Shown here piece after piece: positions 9,132 to 18,031 of a stretch of 43,320 nt of DNA (position 1 is the first letter of the stretch; each line of letters begins with the position of its first letter). Source of the stretch: Kiritimatiellia bacterium (lineage in GTDB: Bacteria; Verrucomicrobiota; Kiritimatiellia; CAIQIC01; Lenti-01). A model generated the notes under the pieces. That model saw only the letters and a program-made list of their open reading frames with translations, did no database searches and was not told where the DNA came from. The stretch spans positions 1-43,320 of the forward strand of contig JAFXQI010000089.1 in the NCBI GenBank assembly GCA_017527155.1. The letters run 5' to 3'. Position numbers and translations under genes: made by a program.

Positions 9132-9212
9132 TGCGTGCTAAAAGTGGCTGCGCCTCCTAGACCAGAGCGGACTGGGAGATTCCGTGGCTTTCCGGGTGTG
9201 TTCCAACCGCAA

Positions 9213-9277
9213 GGTCGCGCGGAAGCGCGACCCTCCCGGGGCGCTCGCCAAGGGGAGGGACGCGCTTCTGCGCGTCC
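9213..9277. repeat. Two GC-rich hairpins between gpmI and the phosphodiesterase gene
   Basis: GGTCGCGC-GGAA-GCGCGACC (9213-9232) and GGACGCGC-TTCT-GCGCGTCC (9258-9277) are perfect stem-loops of identical geometry (8-bp stem, 4-nt loop) with related stems, so probably two diverged copies of one dispersed element. Neither has a U-tract. Confidence 0.7.
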
Positions 9278-9362
9278 ACCGTGGCAAAGGGCGTCCATGG
9301 TTGGTGCCACAATGGACAGCGGCCACACTGTTTCCCAAACCGCTCTGGCATCCGGCTCAAAA

Positions 9363-11021
<1,659 letters not shown>

Positions 11022-11068
11022 CTTGCTGTTTCCTCTCCGGAGCCCTTCCGGCCCCTGCATTTTTTCCC

Positions 11069-11097
11069 AGTATGCCCCATCCCCGCCCCCGCCGCAA
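11069..11097 (-). promoter_or_regulatory. Promoter of gpmI
   Basis: Minus-strand TTGCGG (11097-11092), 17-bp spacer, CATACT (11074-11069). The predicted start near 11062 gives a ~40-nt leader containing the GAGAGGAA ribosome-binding site. The -10 is imperfect. Confidence 0.5.
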
Positions 11098-11251
11098 GTC
11101 CTTCCCCGCACCGGCTGGCAGGCGGGGCGGGGGGGGGAGAGGGGGTGGGGGCCCGGAGGTCGGGCCCTGGCGGGATCGCAATGGAATGGAAAAAACATTC
11201 CGTGGCGTCCCGGGCATTTTCCCCGGGGAGCCATTGCAAAAGCCGGAAACG

Positions 11252-11273
11252 AAAAAACCCCGCGGGTGCGGGG
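11252..11273 (-). terminator. Original chromosomal terminator of tRNA-His, now displaced
   Basis: On the minus strand CCCCGC-ACCC-GCGGGG is followed by six U residues. It abuts the left 51-bp att repeat. It most likely ended the tRNA-His transcript before integration; now it lies 8 kb from the tRNA, and the element supplies an equivalent hairpin at 19336-19358. Confidence 0.7.
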
Positions 11274-11275
11274 CC

Positions 11276-11326
11276 AAGGGATGGGGTGGACAACGGGATT
11301 TGAACCCGCAACCACTTGAACCACAA
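11276..11326. repeat. Left attachment site (att) direct repeat
   Basis: This 51-bp copy is identical to 19361-19411. It is a truncated tRNA-His 3' half (minus-strand sense). Right of it, from 11327, the sequence departs from the tRNA (GCAAGG instead of TCAAGTG). Confidence 0.93.
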
Positions 11327-11387
11327 GCAAGGGCATATTTTCAAAAAGGCCAATAAAAGCGCATATTCCAAAACAAAAAAACGCCTT

Positions 11388-11427
11388 TTCCAACGTTTTG
11401 TTCCAACTTTACCCTTGCAATTCCAAC
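11388..11427. promoter_or_regulatory. Cluster of TTCCAAC sites inside the left end (candidate integrase arm sites)
   Basis: TTCCAAC occurs at 11388-11394, 11401-11407 and 11421-11427, with a related TTCCAAAAC at 11366. The same heptamer is iterated at the other end of the element (19127-19281). Matching short repeats just inside both ends are the usual arrangement of arm-type sites bound by the integrase N-terminal domain. The third site lies within the spacer of the int promoter, so binding could autoregulate int. Confidence 0.65.
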
Positions 11428-11443
11428 CCCGTCCGGGTAGTTT
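11415..11443 (+). promoter_or_regulatory. Promoter of the integrase gene
   Basis: TTGCAA (11415-11420), a 17-bp spacer, then TAGTTT (11438-11443). The predicted start near 11450 gives a ~36-nt leader with the AGAGGAG ribosome-binding site. The spacer contains a TTCCAAC site. Confidence 0.55.
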
Positions 11444-11485
11444 CGGGAGGCACAAGGTAGAACCGAAAACAAAGAGGAGTTGAAC

Positions 11486-13147
11486 ATGGGCGTTTTCATA
11501 CGGCGGACGGCGAAAGGGGTTGCCCCTTATTGGTTTGGCCTTTGGCAAGTGGACGGCAAGCGGCATGAAACCAGCCTTTGCCGCTGGAAGGGGACACCGC
11601 CCGAACCGGGAGAGAAACGCGGGGACGCGGCTTTCGAGAAATCACGCGGCGAGGCCGAAGCCCTTTTCAAGCGTATCCGGGAGGGGGAAAAGAGCCGGGA
11701 AGAAGAAGCCGCCCTTGTGCAGAAAATCCACGCGGCACGTTACGGCGGCAAGGTTGACCGCTTGAAGCTGGCCGACCTCTCCGCCCGATGGGATGCCCTT
11801 CCCCACAAGGCCGACTTGACGGAAGAGCGGCGGGCGCGGGTTCATTCCGTCTTGTCCCGGTTTGTCGGCTTCATGGCCGACCGCTTCCCGAACGTGAAAG
11901 AGGCCGGGGGCTTGACCGCCGAACACTTCAAAGCCTTTCTTGAGGACGTGGACGGAAGCGGCGTTTCGGCGCGGACGTGGAACGACTACATGGAAACCGT
12001 GCGGAGCGTCTTGCGGAAGGTGGACGGAAACAGCCGGGGGTTCCGGGAGTATCTTGCGAACCTCCCGAAGCGCACGGTTTCCACTGTACACCGCCGCCCG
12101 TTTGACGGGGCCGAACTGGATGCCATTTTCGCCGCCGCCGCCGATACCGATCCCGAACTCCGCCCCGTGCTTGTCGCCGCCGCTTGCACCGCACTCCGCC
12201 GGGGCGACGTGTGCCGCTTGCGGTGGGATGCGGTTGACCTTGCCGAGGGCTTTGTGACGGTGAAAACGGCCAAGACGGGGGAAACGGTGGAAATCCCCAT
12301 CTTCCCTCCCTTCCGGGCCGTGTTGGAGGATGCCGCCGCGATGCGGAAAAAGGGCGTGCCGTATGTTTGGCCGAAAATCGCCCTTGCGTATGCCCGGAAC
12401 CCCTACGGGCTGAACTGGCGGCTTGGGAAGGTGTTGGCGGCGGCGGGGTTCGCCAAGCCCGAACGGGAAGCCAAGGCAAGCCCCCATGAAAACGCCGGGA
12501 AGTATGAAGCCCCGGAGGATGCCGAAGCGGCGGCGGCGATGCTAGAGGACGGCATGGAAAGGGAGGGATGGACGGCCAAGCGGAAAGACAAGGCGCGGCG
12601 CATTCTCGCCTTGCACTTCGAGGGGAAGAACGGGGTGGAAATCGCGGCCGAAATCGGGACGGGGAAGGGCGCGGTGAGTGACTACTTGCACGCGATGGAA
12701 ACGGCGGGCCGGATGGCCCTTGTTTCCGAACCGAAACGCGATACCCCCGCGCGGGCGACGCTGGCGGAAATCGGGGACGGGGAGCAAAGGAAACTCCGCG
12801 GGAGCCTATGCGGCTGGCATTCCTTCCGAACGACCTTTTGCACGCTGGCCCTTGCAAACGGCGTTCCGATGGACATTCTACGGAAAATCACGGGACACCG
12901 AACGGCGGAGATTGTCTTGAAACACTATGACCGCCGGGGCCGGGACGCGATGCGGCGGGCAATCGGGAACGCGATGCCGAAAGCCATTGCCGGGGCCGTC
13001 GCCGCCCCCGCCGTCGCCCCCGATGGGGACGCGCTGGAAGCCGTCGCCCTCCCCGCCGACCTTGCCGGGATGCTGGCCGATGCCGACCCCGCAACGATCG
13101 CCAAGGTTGCCCGCTTGCTCGCCAAGGCGAAAGGGGGCCGGAAGTGA
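11486..13147 (+). CDS. Tyrosine recombinase (integrase) with an inserted HTH segment
   Basis: 553 aa. ATG 11486 has AAAGAGGAG 7 bases upstream; a TTG at 11480 is in frame but overlaps that site. Residues 1-85 look like an arm-binding N-terminus (VAPYWFGLWQVDGKRHETS), 90-190 a SAM-like core-binding domain, and ~205 onward the catalytic domain. Catalytic residues: Arg238 (ALRRGDV), Lys263 (TAKTGE), His445 and Arg448 (WHSFRTT), His471 (ITGHRT) and nucleophile Tyr481 (KHYDRR). Between Lys263 and His445 lie about 180 residues, far more than usual, and residues 377-410 of this insert read as a helix-turn-helix (VEIAAEIGTGKGAVSDYL). An Ala-rich tail follows Tyr481. It catalyses integration at and excision from tRNA-His. 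Its stop overlaps the next gene by 4 bp. Confidence 0.93.
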   Translation: MGVFIRRTAKGVAPYWFGLWQVDGKRHETSLCRWKGTPPEPGEKRGDAAFEKSRGEAEALFKRIREGEKSREEEAALVQKIHAARYGGKVDRLKLADLSARWDALPHKADLTEERRARVHSVLSRFVGFMADRFPNVKEAGGLTAEHFKAFLEDVDGSGVSARTWNDYMETVRSVLRKVDGNSRGFREYLANLPKRTVSTVHRRPFDGAELDAIFAAAADTDPELRPVLVAAACTALRRGDVCRLRWDAVDLAEGFVTVKTAKTGETVEIPIFPPFRAVLEDAAAMRKKGVPYVWPKIALAYARNPYGLNWRLGKVLAAAGFAKPEREAKASPHENAGKYEAPEDAEAAAAMLEDGMEREGWTAKRKDKARRILALHFEGKNGVEIAAEIGTGKGAVSDYLHAMETAGRMALVSEPKRDTPARATLAEIGDGEQRKLRGSLCGWHSFRTTFCTLALANGVPMDILRKITGHRTAEIVLKHYDRRGRDAMRRAIGNAMPKAIAGAVAAPAVAPDGDALEAVALPADLAGMLADADPATIAKVARLLAKAKGGRK

Positions 13148-14337
13148 AACGGGACACGGCAGGACGGACGCCGGACGGCATCGAGGGCCTTGTCGCCCGG
13201 ATTTTGGCCTTGCGGGAATCTTTGGTTGGGCTTGATTGTCTTGACCCCGATGAACCCGACTTTGACCCCGATGGGGACGATGAAGCAGAGCGGGGGCGGA
13301 GGGAGTTGGGGAAACGGATTCTTGAGTTGCAGGGACGCTTGGAGAGGACGCGGCGGCGGAAGGGGTTTCGGGGTTGGACGGCGGAAGAACGGATTGCCTT
13401 TGACTTGCTGGAAGATTTGGAGGGGCCGACCCCCGATATCTTTTTTGACGTTGGGGCGGAATGCAGCGTGCATTTGGCGGGCGCGTTTGCGCGGCTTGGC
13501 GCGGGCGAAGACGCGGCGGCGGTGTACGCCGGAACGCCCTTGGATTTCTTGCGGTGCATGGCGGAACGCACGGAACGGATTGCGCGGTGGAACGCACCCG
13601 CACCCGATCCCGTTGAGGGCTTTGGAATCATGGTGGGGATGCTGGAATGGCTTTGCGGGAAGCCCGCCGGGGAATGGCGGGCAAGTCCGTTTTTGGGATG
13701 GGTGCTGGATGCCGTCGGCGGGTGGCTGGATGGGGCGTGCGAGGGGACGGTGCAAGTGGAGACTTGGCGACGCTGGCGGCGGGTGACGCTGGCGGCAACG
13801 GTGGAGGGGATGGGCGGCGAGGCGCGGCGGAAGTTGGCTATCGGGCTGGCCGCGTATTGTGCGCGGTTGGGCGAGGCGGCGCGGGGCGAAATCCGCACCA
13901 TCCTACAGGGCGAGGAAGCAGAGGCCGAGATTGCGGAAGCGCGGGCGGATGCGCACCATGCGAGGGAAGAGTGGGGGGCAGAGGCGGCGGAGCGCGAAAA
14001 GGCGGAGAATGCACGCCGGAAATTGGTGGTGCAGTTGGAACGCTTGCGCGAGAAACAGGACAAGGCCGGACGCATGGCCGCGGCGGCAGGAATGAAGATT
14101 GACCTTCCCGCCGTTGCGAACTTGCGCGAGCGGGGAGGAAAGACGATTGCCGAAACCGCGCGGGAGTTGAGAGTTTCAGAAAGCACGATCAAGCGGCGTT
14201 GGGCCGACTACCGGGAAAAGACAGGCAGGCGGAAGATTCCGGCAGGGCGACCTGGCTTGAAGATTGCGAACATGGGGACGGAGCAAGCGGAGCGGGAACA
14301 GGCGCGGGGCGGGCGATCCCCGCACCGGGGAACCTAG
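13144..14337 (+). CDS. Unknown coiled-coil protein with a C-terminal helix-turn-helix
   Basis: 397 aa from GTG 13144, overlapping the integrase stop by 4 bp (GTGA), so translation is probably coupled. I do not recognise a family. The N-terminal ~75 residues are acidic then basic. The middle (80-250) is rich in Gly, Trp and Ala (SVHLAGAFARLGAGEDAAAVY, WLCGKPAGEW). Residues ~255-320 are a charged coiled coil. Residues ~333-363 are a clear HTH of recombinase/resolvase type (KTIAETARELRVSESTIKRR). It is probably a DNA-binding protein that acts with the integrase, as a directionality or regulatory factor. The short basic tail after the HTH is low-complexity. Confidence 0.8.
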   Translation: MKRDTAGRTPDGIEGLVARILALRESLVGLDCLDPDEPDFDPDGDDEAERGRRELGKRILELQGRLERTRRRKGFRGWTAEERIAFDLLEDLEGPTPDIFFDVGAECSVHLAGAFARLGAGEDAAAVYAGTPLDFLRCMAERTERIARWNAPAPDPVEGFGIMVGMLEWLCGKPAGEWRASPFLGWVLDAVGGWLDGACEGTVQVETWRRWRRVTLAATVEGMGGEARRKLAIGLAAYCARLGEAARGEIRTILQGEEAEAEIAEARADAHHAREEWGAEAAEREKAENARRKLVVQLERLREKQDKAGRMAAAAGMKIDLPAVANLRERGGKTIAETARELRVSESTIKRRWADYREKTGRRKIPAGRPGLKIANMGTEQAEREQARGGRSPHRGT

Positions 14338-14580
14338 GGGCTGAGCGTGCCGCCGTCCGCGGATGGGGCGCACGGCCCGCCAGATGCCCGCAGGGACGCG
14401 GAAGCCGCCGACCCTCCCTCCCATGCCCCCACCGATGGAAACCCCGCGCACGGTGAAGCGCAGGGGCCGCAGGGCCGACAGCCGCCGACCGGGGGCGGCT
14501 GGCGGCGGGGGCGGTGTGTGGGAGGGCTGGCCGATGCCGGGAAAGGGGAAATGGCCCCACCGGGGCCGACAGCCGCCGGC

Positions 14581-14630
14581 GGCTGGCCGACCGTAGGGCG
14601 GATGGAAACGGGCTTGCCGTCGGGGCCGTA
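14581..14630 (+). repeat. Element-internal repeat, copy 1
   Basis: This segment begins GGCTGGCCGACCG, continues GCGGATGG and ACGGGCT, and ends CCGTCGGGGCCGT. Two further copies lie at 19006-19054 and 19077-19123 at the right end. I did not see it outside the element. Confidence 0.65.
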
Positions 14631-14746
14631 GGGGGCCGCCCCTCCCCCGCAATTTCCTCTTTTCCCAGCATCCGCAGGGCGCAGGAAACCGCGTTTGACC
14701 TAATTTCCAATTGCGTTTTGTCAATGCTGGCGGGCGTTTCGTGCAT

Positions 14747-14776
14747 TTGCATCCCGTGAAACATGACCCAAATAAG
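14747..14776 (+). promoter_or_regulatory. Possible promoter for the second gene block of the element
   Basis: TTGCAT (14747-14752), an 18-bp spacer, AATAAG (14771-14776), about 80 bp before ATG 14864. The spacing is slightly long and the -10 imperfect, but the -35 matches the TTGCA class seen elsewhere in the window. Confidence 0.35.
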
Positions 14777-14863
14777 CGCCCCCTTTGGAGGGTGTGCGCG
14801 CACTTCACAGCCTAGCCCGGATGGGCGGGCGGTGCGCGCGACCTCCCCGAAGAGGAATCAAGT

Positions 14864-15232
14864 ATGATCATCAAACGAGATGAAAAACTGGAAAGCCCGC
14901 TCGCGCGTGCCCGCCGATTGGCCGTTCATGCATTGGCAACCCTAGACGAAGCAAGGACGCTTTTGTGGGGACTGGAAGAAATCTACATGGCCCCCGAAGA
15001 GGCCCCCCCAGAGGATGCGGATACAATCAGGGCAGAATATGCATGGGTGGATCAGGCTGGCGCATGGGGCGACATCCTGAAAAGGCTTGCCAAGACCATC
15101 GAAGCCGATGGAACGGAAAAAGCATTGGGGGGCTTGTACGATACCGTTGCCAAAATGATCCGACACCAGTTGGATGCGGAGGAAGCCGACAGGGAAGCGC
15201 GAAACGCGCGACGGAGGAAAGGCAACGGCTGA
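14864..15232 (+). CDS. Hypothetical element protein
   Basis: 122 aa, with GAAGAGGAA 6-14 bases before ATG 14864. I recognise no family. It is mostly helical and charged (SPLARARRLAVHALATLDEARTLL; later KMIRHQLDAEEADREARNARRRKG), with no membrane segment or Cys. It is the first gene of the second rightward block, 100 bp before the excisionase-like gene. Good ribosome-binding site and balanced composition support it as real. Confidence 0.7.
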   Translation: MIIKRDEKLESPLARARRLAVHALATLDEARTLLWGLEEIYMAPEEAPPEDADTIRAEYAWVDQAGAWGDILKRLAKTIEADGTEKALGGLYDTVAKMIRHQLDAEEADREARNARRRKGNG

Positions 15233-15331
15233 CAGCCGGAACCAGGAGGACGGCGACAGAATGACCGTCCCGCCCTCCCTATCCATTCAAAACGACCAGA
15301 TTCAACCGAAACCCAAAAGGAGTTTACAACA

Positions 15332-15613
15332 ATGAAACCCGAAACCATGAACACCGCCGCCGCCCTGTTGTCGGCTGGCATTGCCGACCCCGCCGAACGC
15401 GCCGAAGCCATTTCCGCCTTGAAAGCGCGCGCCGTCCGTCGTGACAAGATGCTTACCACGGGCGAAGCCGCCGCCTTGGCGGGCGTCCACAGGAAAACCC
15501 TGTTTGCGTGGGAATCCAAGAACTTCTTGCACCCACGCCGTATCACTCCCTCCCGCGTGCGATGGAGCCGGAACGAACTGGAAACCTTCCTTTGCGAAAC
15601 GGCGGAGGGCTGA
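15332..15613 (+). CDS. Excisionase-like / MerR-fold helix-turn-helix protein
   Basis: 93 aa, with AAAAGGAG 9 bases before the ATG. Residues ~40-90 form a winged-helix excisionase/HTH_17-type domain: MLTTGEAAALAGVHRKTLFAWESKNFL, then PSRVRWSRNELETFL, the usual tail in which an Arg-rich strand precedes the last helix. Such proteins bend DNA at att arms to favour excision or act as repressors. In an element with a tyrosine integrase, excision directionality is the simplest role, though a transcription regulator is equally possible. It is followed after 2 bp by the next gene. Confidence 0.8.
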   Translation: MKPETMNTAAALLSAGIADPAERAEAISALKARAVRRDKMLTTGEAAALAGVHRKTLFAWESKNFLHPRRITPSRVRWSRNELETFLCETAEG

Positions 15614-15615
15614 CC

Positions 15616-15888
15616 ATGACCGCGAAAAACCATGTTGCACTCCGCCGCGCCCTTGTCTTGCAGTTTGAGCTTGAAGCCGATCGGAGGGAGGTGAACCGGG
15701 CCTTGTGCGGGGTGCGGTCGGAAATCAAAAACTTGCTTGGGCTGGCGTTGCCGATTGGGGCGCGGGCACAAGAAAGCCGCCGGGCCGGGAAGCAGGGCGG
15801 CAAGTCGAAGCGATCGCCAGCGCGGCGCGTTCCGATGGGTGCAACCATACCCGCCAAGACCCCCGAACGCAAGAGCAAGAGGAAGTGA
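15616..15888 (+). CDS. Small basic hypothetical protein
   Basis: 90 aa from ATG 15616, 2 bp after the excisionase-like stop; the GGAGG within the end of the preceding gene serves as ribosome-binding site. An N-terminal helix (NHVALRRALVLQFELEADRREVNRAL) is followed by a Lys/Arg/Pro-rich tail (KQGGKSKRSPARR, PERKSKRK) typical of nucleic-acid-binding proteins. No family is recognised. It ends 3 bp before the DUF1376-like gene, so the three genes form one translated block. Confidence 0.65.
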   Translation: MTAKNHVALRRALVLQFELEADRREVNRALCGVRSEIKNLLGLALPIGARAQESRRAGKQGGKSKRSPARRVPMGATIPAKTPERKSKRK

Positions 15889-15891
15889 ATC

Positions 15892-16692
15892 ATGGATTGG
15901 TACAAGTTTAGACCCGCCCAATGGTACCGCCAGACGCGGAACATGACCCCCGCCGAAAAAGGGGACTTCATGGACAAGACGGTTGACGCGCTGGAAGATG
16001 AAGCCGAGGGCATAACACCCCTTGCTGACCGTATGCTTGCCGAGGCCCTTTCCTACTCCGAACGCCAGCGGGATTCCGCCCGCGCCCGGTGGAAGGGCGA
16101 AGCCGCCGAGGATGCCAACGCAATGCCGCCGGATGCCAACGGATGCCAGCGCAATGCGAACCGATGCCATAACACACCGACACACCGACAAACCGACACA
16201 CCGACCGACAACACCGACAAAACGGACATTACAACACCGACACACCGACCCGACACACCGACCGACACACCGACCGACCCGCACGCACGCGGGAAAGGGT
16301 CGGGTCGGATAGTCGGGTCGGGCATTGAAGGGGGGAGGGGGGCGGAAACCGTATTCGGCGGCAAGGGCGCGGTGGCGTTGGCGGCGGCGGTTGTGGGGAA
16401 TGGCCCCGCCGATGATTACGAACGCTTGTGCGCAACGAAGGATTGCGACTTGCCAGCGTTTGCAGCGGAGTATTGCCGGGAGGAAAACCCGACACGCGCA
16501 ATGACCGAGTACGGAAAGGCGATGGCGGAAATGGGCGCGGACAAGTTTCGGATTTTGCTGGATGCTTTCATTGGCGACATGCGCACGGGCGAAGAGCCGC
16601 GAAGCCGAGGGGCCGTGTTCATGTCCCGCGTAATGAAAGAGTTGGGGGCCGCAAGGGACGCGAAGCGGCGGAGGGGGTATGGAGAGGCATGA
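15892..16692 (+). CDS. DUF1376-like protein with a Thr/Asp/Pro repeat linker
   Basis: 266 aa with AAGAGGAAG just upstream. The first ~70 residues (MDWYKFRPAQWYRQTRNMTPAEKGDFM, then ALSYSERQRDSARARWKG) resemble DUF1376, a domain found at the N-terminus of phage and element proteins near replication genes. Residues ~90-130 are a low-complexity linker (TPTHRQTDTPTD...) encoded by tandem ACACCGAC units. The C-terminal ~110 residues (DYERLCATKDCDLPAFAAEYC; GADKFRILLDAFIGDMRTGEEPRSRGAVFMSRVMKE) are probably a separate helical domain. A role in element replication is inferred from domain company only; no helicase or primase motif is present. Confidence 0.72.
   Translation: MDWYKFRPAQWYRQTRNMTPAEKGDFMDKTVDALEDEAEGITPLADRMLAEALSYSERQRDSARARWKGEAAEDANAMPPDANGCQRNANRCHNTPTHRQTDTPTDNTDKTDITTPTHRPDTPTDTPTDPHARGKGSGRIVGSGIEGGRGAETVFGGKGAVALAAAVVGNGPADDYERLCATKDCDLPAFAAEYCREENPTRAMTEYGKAMAEMGADKFRILLDAFIGDMRTGEEPRSRGAVFMSRVMKELGAARDAKRRRGYGEA
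16171..16280 (+). repeat. Tandem ACACCGAC microrepeat inside the DUF1376-like gene
   Basis: Units ACACCGAC and ACCGAC repeat about a dozen times with small variations and keep the reading frame. An 8-bp unit is not a multiple of 3, so single-unit changes would shift frame, and the surviving pattern mixes 4-, 6- and 8-bp steps. Confidence 0.75.
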
Positions 16693-17012
16693 AATCCGGC
16701 TGGCGGCGGCGGTGCGGACGGTGCCGCCGTCGCCCCGGCAGCGGAAAGGACAACGGCCCCATGATGCCGGAACATGAACCTTGCCCCGATTGCGAGCTTG
16801 TCCCGCAGGGAGTCTTTCAATATGGCGGGCGGTGGTTTGTCCGTTGCCCCGCGTTGGGTTGCCATAACGTGACGGCGGGGACAACCCGAAAAGGCGAGGC
16901 CGTAGAGACTCCCGAACGCGCTTGGCAGATTTGGGATGCTTGGGCGCGGCGCGAACGGTTGCGCGAACTCCGCAGGGAGCGCGACCGCGACCGGGCGACG
17001 GAAGGGGGTTGA
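16689..17012 (+). CDS. Lar-like zinc-ribbon protein (possible restriction-alleviation family)
   Basis: 107 aa from ATG 16689, which overlaps the previous stop (ATGA). An alternative ATG at 16761 has AAAGGA 10 bases upstream and would give 83 aa starting just before the zinc ribbon. CPDC, then GGRWFVRCPALGC, then a Trp/Ala-rich helix (AWQIWDAWARR), matches the layout of Lar-family proteins (CPFCG...VxCxxCG...AxxxWNxR). Lar proteins of phages modulate type I restriction in favour of modification. If that role holds, this is an anti-defence gene. The Arg-rich tail is odd. Confidence 0.65.
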   Translation: MKSGWRRRCGRCRRRPGSGKDNGPMMPEHEPCPDCELVPQGVFQYGGRWFVRCPALGCHNVTAGTTRKGEAVETPERAWQIWDAWARRERLRELRRERDRDRATEGG

Positions 17013-17178
17013 CGCCGGGGGCGGCGAGGCGGTAGGGTTCGCCCCGTTCCCCGTCGCCGGGGGCCTTGCGGAGCTAGAAGGCCGCGAGCCAACCGAAAAA
17101 CCGTTTGCCCTTCTTGGCGTGTCGGGACGCTTCCGCGTCCCCCTTCTAGCGCGCCGGGAAGGGCTTTTAGGTGGAAGC

Positions 17179-17490
17179 ATGATTAGAATGACAGAAAGCA
17201 ACGGTGCCTTGTGCGTGACCATTGATGGCGAGCAATATGAAAACCTTGCCAAGGTTGCGGCGAGCATGAATCGCCTTGCGTGGACGGATGGGGACAACAC
17301 CCCCCTTTCCGTTTTCCGGAACTTTACCTTTTCACTCCCCGAACAACTGTTGAACGAGCCGGGGGAACTGGCGCAATACGTTTGCGGCGGGATTGCAACG
17401 GGTGAGGGAGGGAAAGACGCACCGCCCCCATTGCATGAACAACGGCTTGCGGAGATGCGGGCGACGTTCCAAGCGGACGGGCTTTGGTAG
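17179..17490 (+). CDS. Hypothetical element protein
   Basis: 103 aa from ATG 17179 (AGGTGGA upstream); a second ATG at 17188 is in frame. The frame is open far upstream, but that part is low-complexity. Readable segments: LCVTIDGEQYENLAKVAASMNRLAW, FRNFTFSLPEQLLNEPGELAQYVCGGI. No family is recognised and there are no membrane segments. It is the last gene of the rightward block and is followed by a strong terminator 30 bp after its stop, which supports its being the operon end. Confidence 0.65.
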   Translation: MIRMTESNGALCVTIDGEQYENLAKVAASMNRLAWTDGDNTPLSVFRNFTFSLPEQLLNEPGELAQYVCGGIATGEGGKDAPPPLHEQRLAEMRATFQADGLW

Positions 17491-17518
17491 AGGCTGGCAA
17501 CCCGTTTCAACTTGTCAC

Positions 17519-17560
17519 GGCCCCCCCTCCCCGCCCCGTGCGGAGGGGGGGGCTTTTGTT
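17519..17560 (+). terminator. Rho-independent terminator of the element's rightward operon
   Basis: A C-rich arm ending CCCCCCTCC pairs with GGAGGGGGG around an 11-nt loop, followed by CTTTTGTT. It lies 29 bp after the stop of the last rightward gene. Confidence 0.8.
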
Positions 17561-18031
17561 GTCGGGGCCGGGAGGGGGATGGAGTTTGACGGGGCCGGAT
17601 TCCGTTGGAGGGTGGGGGCGCGGATGGGATTGGCCGGGGGGATTCCTTTCGGGGAGTGGGGGGGCGGCGAGGTGGTAGGGAACCAGGGCCGGACGGCTTC
17701 CGAACAACACCCCGAAAATCCGACCGCGAAAACGCGAGAAACGCCAAGCGGGGCGGGGCTGGAAATGGTGCGGTGGGATGCGCGCCGGAAGGGGCTGGGA
17801 ACGTTGTTTTGGGGCCGTCCCTTCCAGAGATTGGCGGGGCGGATGCCGTTGGAGGTGGCGGCGCGGCGGAGGTTGCGGTGGCCGGATTCTTGGCGGGGTG
17901 GCGGCCGGCGGTGCGATTGCGGGGCCGAAAGATACCGCGAGACGGCGACGGAGCGGGCCAGAGGTCGGGGCCGGGGGCCGGGAACGTCGCCACAAGACGA
18001 AGTTGGGGCCGTTCGCCCTGTCGGGGCCCTG
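17561..18031. other. G-rich non-coding stretch of the element
   Basis: About 470 bp between the rightward terminator and the leftward HTH gene. Open frames on both strands are Gly/Arg/Pro-rich without recognisable motifs or good ribosome-binding sites. I see no clear repeat family or promoter. It could hold a decayed gene. Confidence 0.45.

Larger units (their letters stand above)
14338..14863. other. GC-rich inter-gene region of the element with a possible promoter
   Basis: I see no convincing gene. The left half is dominated by GGCCGAC/GGCTGGCC inverted motifs, including the near-palindrome around 14564-14587, and one copy of a ~50-bp element-specific repeat (14581-14630). The right half (14690-14790) is AT-richer. 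A minus-strand frame beginning MQMHETPAS near 14752 has normal-looking residues for about 30 codons and then becomes low-complexity, so I do not call it. Confidence 0.5.

Noticed and set aside
14189-14803. Minus-strand ORF with a plausible-looking start (MQMHETPASIDKTQLEIRSN)
   Set aside because: About 30 codons look natural, but the rest is Pro/Arg/Ala low complexity and antisense to the 13144 gene; no good ribosome-binding site. Could be a decayed small gene.
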